DNA from: Theobroma cacao | Taxonomy: Eukaryota; Streptophyta; Magnoliopsida; Malvales; Malvaceae | Assembly: GCF_000208745.1 (NCBI RefSeq) | Contig: NC_030858.1 | Coordinates: 37,372,918-37,436,917, forward strand | Direction: 5' to 3' | DNA length: 64,000 bases | Shown: piece by piece, positions 60,401-64,000 of the stretch | Position numbering within the stretch: the first letter of the stretch is position 1 | Layout: each line of letters starts with the position of its first letter | Notes under the pieces: generated by a model | Told to the model about the DNA's origin: nothing | The model's input: the letters and a program-made list of their open reading frames with translations, nothing else | Databases searched by the model: none | Made by a program: the position numbers and the translations under genes

Positions 60401-63400
60401 ATTAATAAAAATAAACATATATAGGAGTCAATAAATGAAGACAATAGCTATTTTGATATGATGTTAAATTTTTAAAATCGAGATTTAATCTAAAATTAAT
60501 TAATAATAAATAAAATAAAACTTTAGTATTTTTATACCAAGGCAGTAATTATTTTAATAAATTACTACAAAAAATAAATGGGTAAGGGTGTTGAAGGTGG
60601 TTTACACTCTGTGAAGGGGATATGGGGAATTGTCGTTTGTGGGGGGGACTTAGCGATTTTTTGGTCGGAGGTGACGAGGAAAAAGAGGATGTGGTTACAT
60701 GGTGGTGACGATATAACCAATTATGGAATGCCACGTAATTACTATAATTAATTTTTTTCTCTTTTGCAAAGTATTTTAAGGAAATAGCTACTATTAAGAC
60801 GGCATGGTCATGCAAAGAGTCCTCGATGAACAAAAGACGGGTTCCTCAGTCATGAGTTTGATTGAGTCTTTGGTTTTTTTCATTTGTAATTTCCATGAAG
60901 AAAGAAATAGAAAATAAGCTTATTTTAGAGGTTTAATTAAGGTTTTTTTTATAAATTAATAATTTAGATTAAGATAGATGATCACAATATCCGAATTATT
61001 CTATTCGAGTTTCGAATTCAATTTAGATAAATTATTATAAATAAAAAAAAAAAAACTAGGTGATGATAAAATGTTCTTATATATATAGAAACACTTCAAA
61101 AAGTTTAAACTTGAAAATGAAGTAATGGTATCATGAGAAAGAAAACTATCTATAATATGGAGAATGATGAATATTATAAGAATTTGGAAAAGAATAATTT
61201 CAATTTCACTCTAATTTGTTTATCAAATTCATATTCCAATAAAAGAAAAAATATCCTTTTTTTTTAATTTAATTTTCCTTCAAACTTGTGTCATAATTAG
61301 GCATAATATATAGTTAGAGAGGGAAAACAATTGCTAAGAAAGAAGATTTATTGGGCAAAATAAATGCAAACCATGCATGCAAAATGCAAATAGGGTGAAA
61401 CCCAAAACAACCACAAACTCCCTTTGGCAATTACTTATGGTTGAATTATTGAACATGATGAGTTCCAAGTTTGCTACAAACTTCACCATCATAATGTCAA
61501 GTAGCTAGCTTGCAAATTCAATTTCTTTTCCTTTTCCCTTTTTATCTTTATTTGACATGCTTAGATTAGGGGAAAAAAATGGGTTCCTTTTTGTTATATT
61601 TATGGGACTTTGGATACTTAAAAAATCAATGTTGAATGTACCCAAAGAATCTGATCATCCCCCACCTTCACATTTGCAGGGATAAAAATTTTCAGTATAT
61701 AGAAAGCTTTGAGTTGAAATCTTGATGGTACTCTTTGAATTCCTTGTAAGATATGGTATTTGTCCTTGCTTTAAGATAACTACTTTCAATTCCCCAAGGC
61801 TTCAATTGAAAGCTAAAGTTTTTGCCTTGAAATAACACAAACACACAGCAAATGGGAAAGACACATACAAAACAAGTATTGTCAACATTATCCAAGAATA
61901 AACTCTTAAGAGAGTTGGGCAGAATCTCTAGCCTTAATCAGACAAAGATTAAAGAAGGAAAAAAATGGGAAGAGAGAGGAGCCCCCCCTGGAATTGGGCA
62001 TGAAAGAAGAAGAACAAATTGAAAGCTGTTGGTGAAGAAACAACATCAAAAGAGACAATGGGGGAAGGCATGATTTCCAAGTAGACAAAGTTGAGAGAAC
62101 ATGGAATTGTTAGGGGAAACGTGCCCTGGAAATTAAGGAAGCTTCAAGATCAAAGAAAGGTGGTTGGTGAAGAACCAACATTGATACAGACACAACCAAA
62201 GGGTGCATCCCTCCCCTCTGCCAATCTAATTAATACACAATGACCTCCTTAAAACAATTCAAATCTTTTGTGCTGTGATCATAGACAATAATGTAGTTCA
62301 GGATTTTTGAACCCATGCTTATCTCATGCTTAGACTGTACACCTTTAGTCTCAAGTCCCAACTTGCCTTTGCCATGGCCAACCAACCAACCTCTCCTTTC
62401 CTTAGGGTACTCTTTAAAGGTTGATTTGTTGGCTTTGTATTTGCCTCAAGTGGTCCTTTCAAAATACACCCTTTTTTCTTTTTTCTTTTTTTCTCATAAC
62501 AAAAGACTACATCTTAATTATGTAATTTATTTTCAGTCAACAATTTCAGTCGATATTATTTATGTGTATATATATATTTGAAATAACATATTTTCCTTAA
62601 AAATTCTCACTTTAAATTTGTTTTAAAGTATAACACGGCATAAATAACTTCACAAAAATTAATAATATGATCTAAGTCGTATTCTCGACCTTGACTAATT
62701 AACTGTTACCACGTGCTTATTTTAAAAGTTAGGCATATGTGAAGATGTATGTTTGAAATCCAAATTTCTTAAATAATGTGCTGCAAAATCTCATGATATT
62801 ATAAAATCATAATAAAAAATGTAATCTATACTATCATAATACAATGGAAACTTGATTGTCCATCTTATTACGAAAGCCTAATTGTTTTATCTTGAAAGGG
62901 AAAAATTGGTGGCCATAACTTTCTTAGGCCAACCATCTTCATGACCTAAACCTAAAAAAATAAAAAAGTCCAAAGAGCAAAGCAGGCTCCACAAATTAGC
63001 TAACCATCACATTTTTCTTATGGTAAATTTCATCTTTTTTTTTTGGCGATTTCGCTTTTCTTACTTAATAATTTAGGGTTTTTACTATTACTATCTTATT
63101 GAGTATTTTTATTTCTTAATCAGTATTTTTGTAATTAACATCTGTTCTTAGAAGAGATTAGACCGTTAATTTTATTTAGTAAAATTATATTAATATTTTT
63201 AAATGAATAAAAAAATTAATACAAGTTATTTATAAAAAAATTATTAACAAGTATTAATTGAAAAAAAAAACATGCTTTTCAAAAAAAAATTGAAAAAAAA
63301 ACATAAGGTATCGTGTGAAAAATATTTACATGTGTTTATAAAACCTTTTAACTTCCTTAAAAAAGTAAGCCTTTAAGTCACTTTCCTTTTCCAATTTTGT

Positions 63401-63440
63401 TCTTTTTCCCGTAAATTCTTCTCTTCTCTTTGTTCCCCCT
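60400..63440. other. Intergenic region right of the AT-rich element
   Basis: 60440-60530 contains, in reverse complement, the same tttattattaattaattttagattaaat segment found at 35085-35115, so it is another copy of that dispersed repeat. 60540-60840 holds a G-rich stretch and a 94-aa minus-strand ORF without recognisable domain. 61000-63440 is AT-rich with purine-rich sequence at 61900-62200; I see no supported gene. Confidence 0.5.
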
Positions 63441-63449
63441 AAATAAATA

Positions 63450-64000
63450 AATAAAAAGAACTCCAAAAACTCGCCGACTTATTTCGACCTGATCGTCTTC
63501 GCCACCGTGCACTGGGTGCGCAATTAAACCGCACTTGTTCTGACAGCTAAAAGACCAACCGGGCGGTACAAAGTTGACCCCACGGCTGACCTGGCGGCAA
63601 GGCCCGCTAACATCCACGTGGCGGGATCAGAAGGCACCTCGGCCCATGATGATTGAAAGACGACTTTTTTTACTTTTTCTGGGCCTCGAGGACCGTAAAA
63701 CCGTTGATGGGACATTTCAAGTACTGGGCCCCATGGGCTTAGAGTGGGGGAGACAGGCCAGGAATCTCTGTCGTTGTGTCTTTCCCACTGTTTTTCCAAC
63801 TCAGTGAGTCAGAACAGACTCGTCCGAGTTTTTGCGGTAACAAAAACACACAACTTTTGACTCAGTGCAGTAGATCAGGTGAAGTTTTGCCACGTGTAGG
63901 GCTGAGATCTTTCAGACAAATCAGAGGGACGTGCCAAAAATGGGGCCGGCCTTGAAAATGTATGTGTCACTTCTCTTTAAAGAATGTTGCTTTTGGCCTT
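63450..64000. promoter_or_regulatory. GC-richer promoter-like island with G-boxes at window end
   Basis: Base composition shifts abruptly to near-balanced. It contains tccacgtggcgg (CACGTG at 63615-63620) and gccacgtgtaggg (CACGTG at 63891-63896), the second an ABRE-type G-box. The open frames on both strands have no recognised family. It most likely is the proximal promoter of a gene starting beyond the window edge. Confidence 0.4.

Noticed and set aside
63378..63799. Overlapping minus-strand ORFs in the GC-richer right edge
   Set aside because: Composition follows the island, frames overlap each other, and no domain is recognised; promoter sequence is the simpler reading.

Overview
The window is nuclear DNA of a eudicot plant. 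The genes have many short GT-AG introns, the intergenic DNA is very AT-rich, and every recognised protein belongs to a land-plant family. REVOLUTA starting MAMAVAQHRES and the general protein style fit a rosid, possibly Malvaceae-like, but I cannot name a species. All six well-supported multi-exon genes and one intronless gene were assembled by hand from splice signals, and each assembled CDS length is an exact multiple of three.

Layout: 40-5148 (+) MON1, a Rab7 GEF subunit of late-endosome to vacuole traffic. 9748-13072 (+) DRB2, a double-stranded-RNA-binding protein. 22988-29149 (+) REVOLUTA, an HD-ZIP III transcription factor with a miR165/166 site. 30934-33577 (-) a CASP-like 5A four-helix membrane protein. 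39845-46079 (+) a SAPS-domain (SIT4/PP6-associated) protein. 46916-47137 (+) the ubiquitin-like protein UBL5/HUB1. 53802-57549 (-) ARF10, a class C auxin response factor with a miR160 site. The last 500 bases look like the promoter of a gene outside the window.

From my memory of Arabidopsis locus numbers, ARF10, SAPS, CASPL5A2, DRB2 and MON1 are five consecutive genes (At2g28350 to At2g28390). The same set appears here in the same order, with REV and UBL5 lying between them. So this is a conserved microsynteny block. Two of its genes are classical miRNA targets, and a third (DRB2) acts in small-RNA biogenesis.

The intergenic stretches are mostly AT-rich and hold repeats: a roughly 230-bp tandem array (19985-20580), a short tRNA-derived SINE-like insertion with 12-bp target-site duplications (36306-36413), several hAT/MITE-like AT-rich remnants, and a roughly 220-bp tandem array nested in one of them (59585-60090). 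I saw no rRNA, intact tRNA, CRISPR, viral gene or intact autonomous transposon. No wholly new system was found. The best leads are the SINE-like element, the nested AT-rich element, an in-frame cryptic 42-nt exon in DRB2 intron 1, a GC-AG intron in REV, and a small cluster of upstream ORFs in the REV leader.
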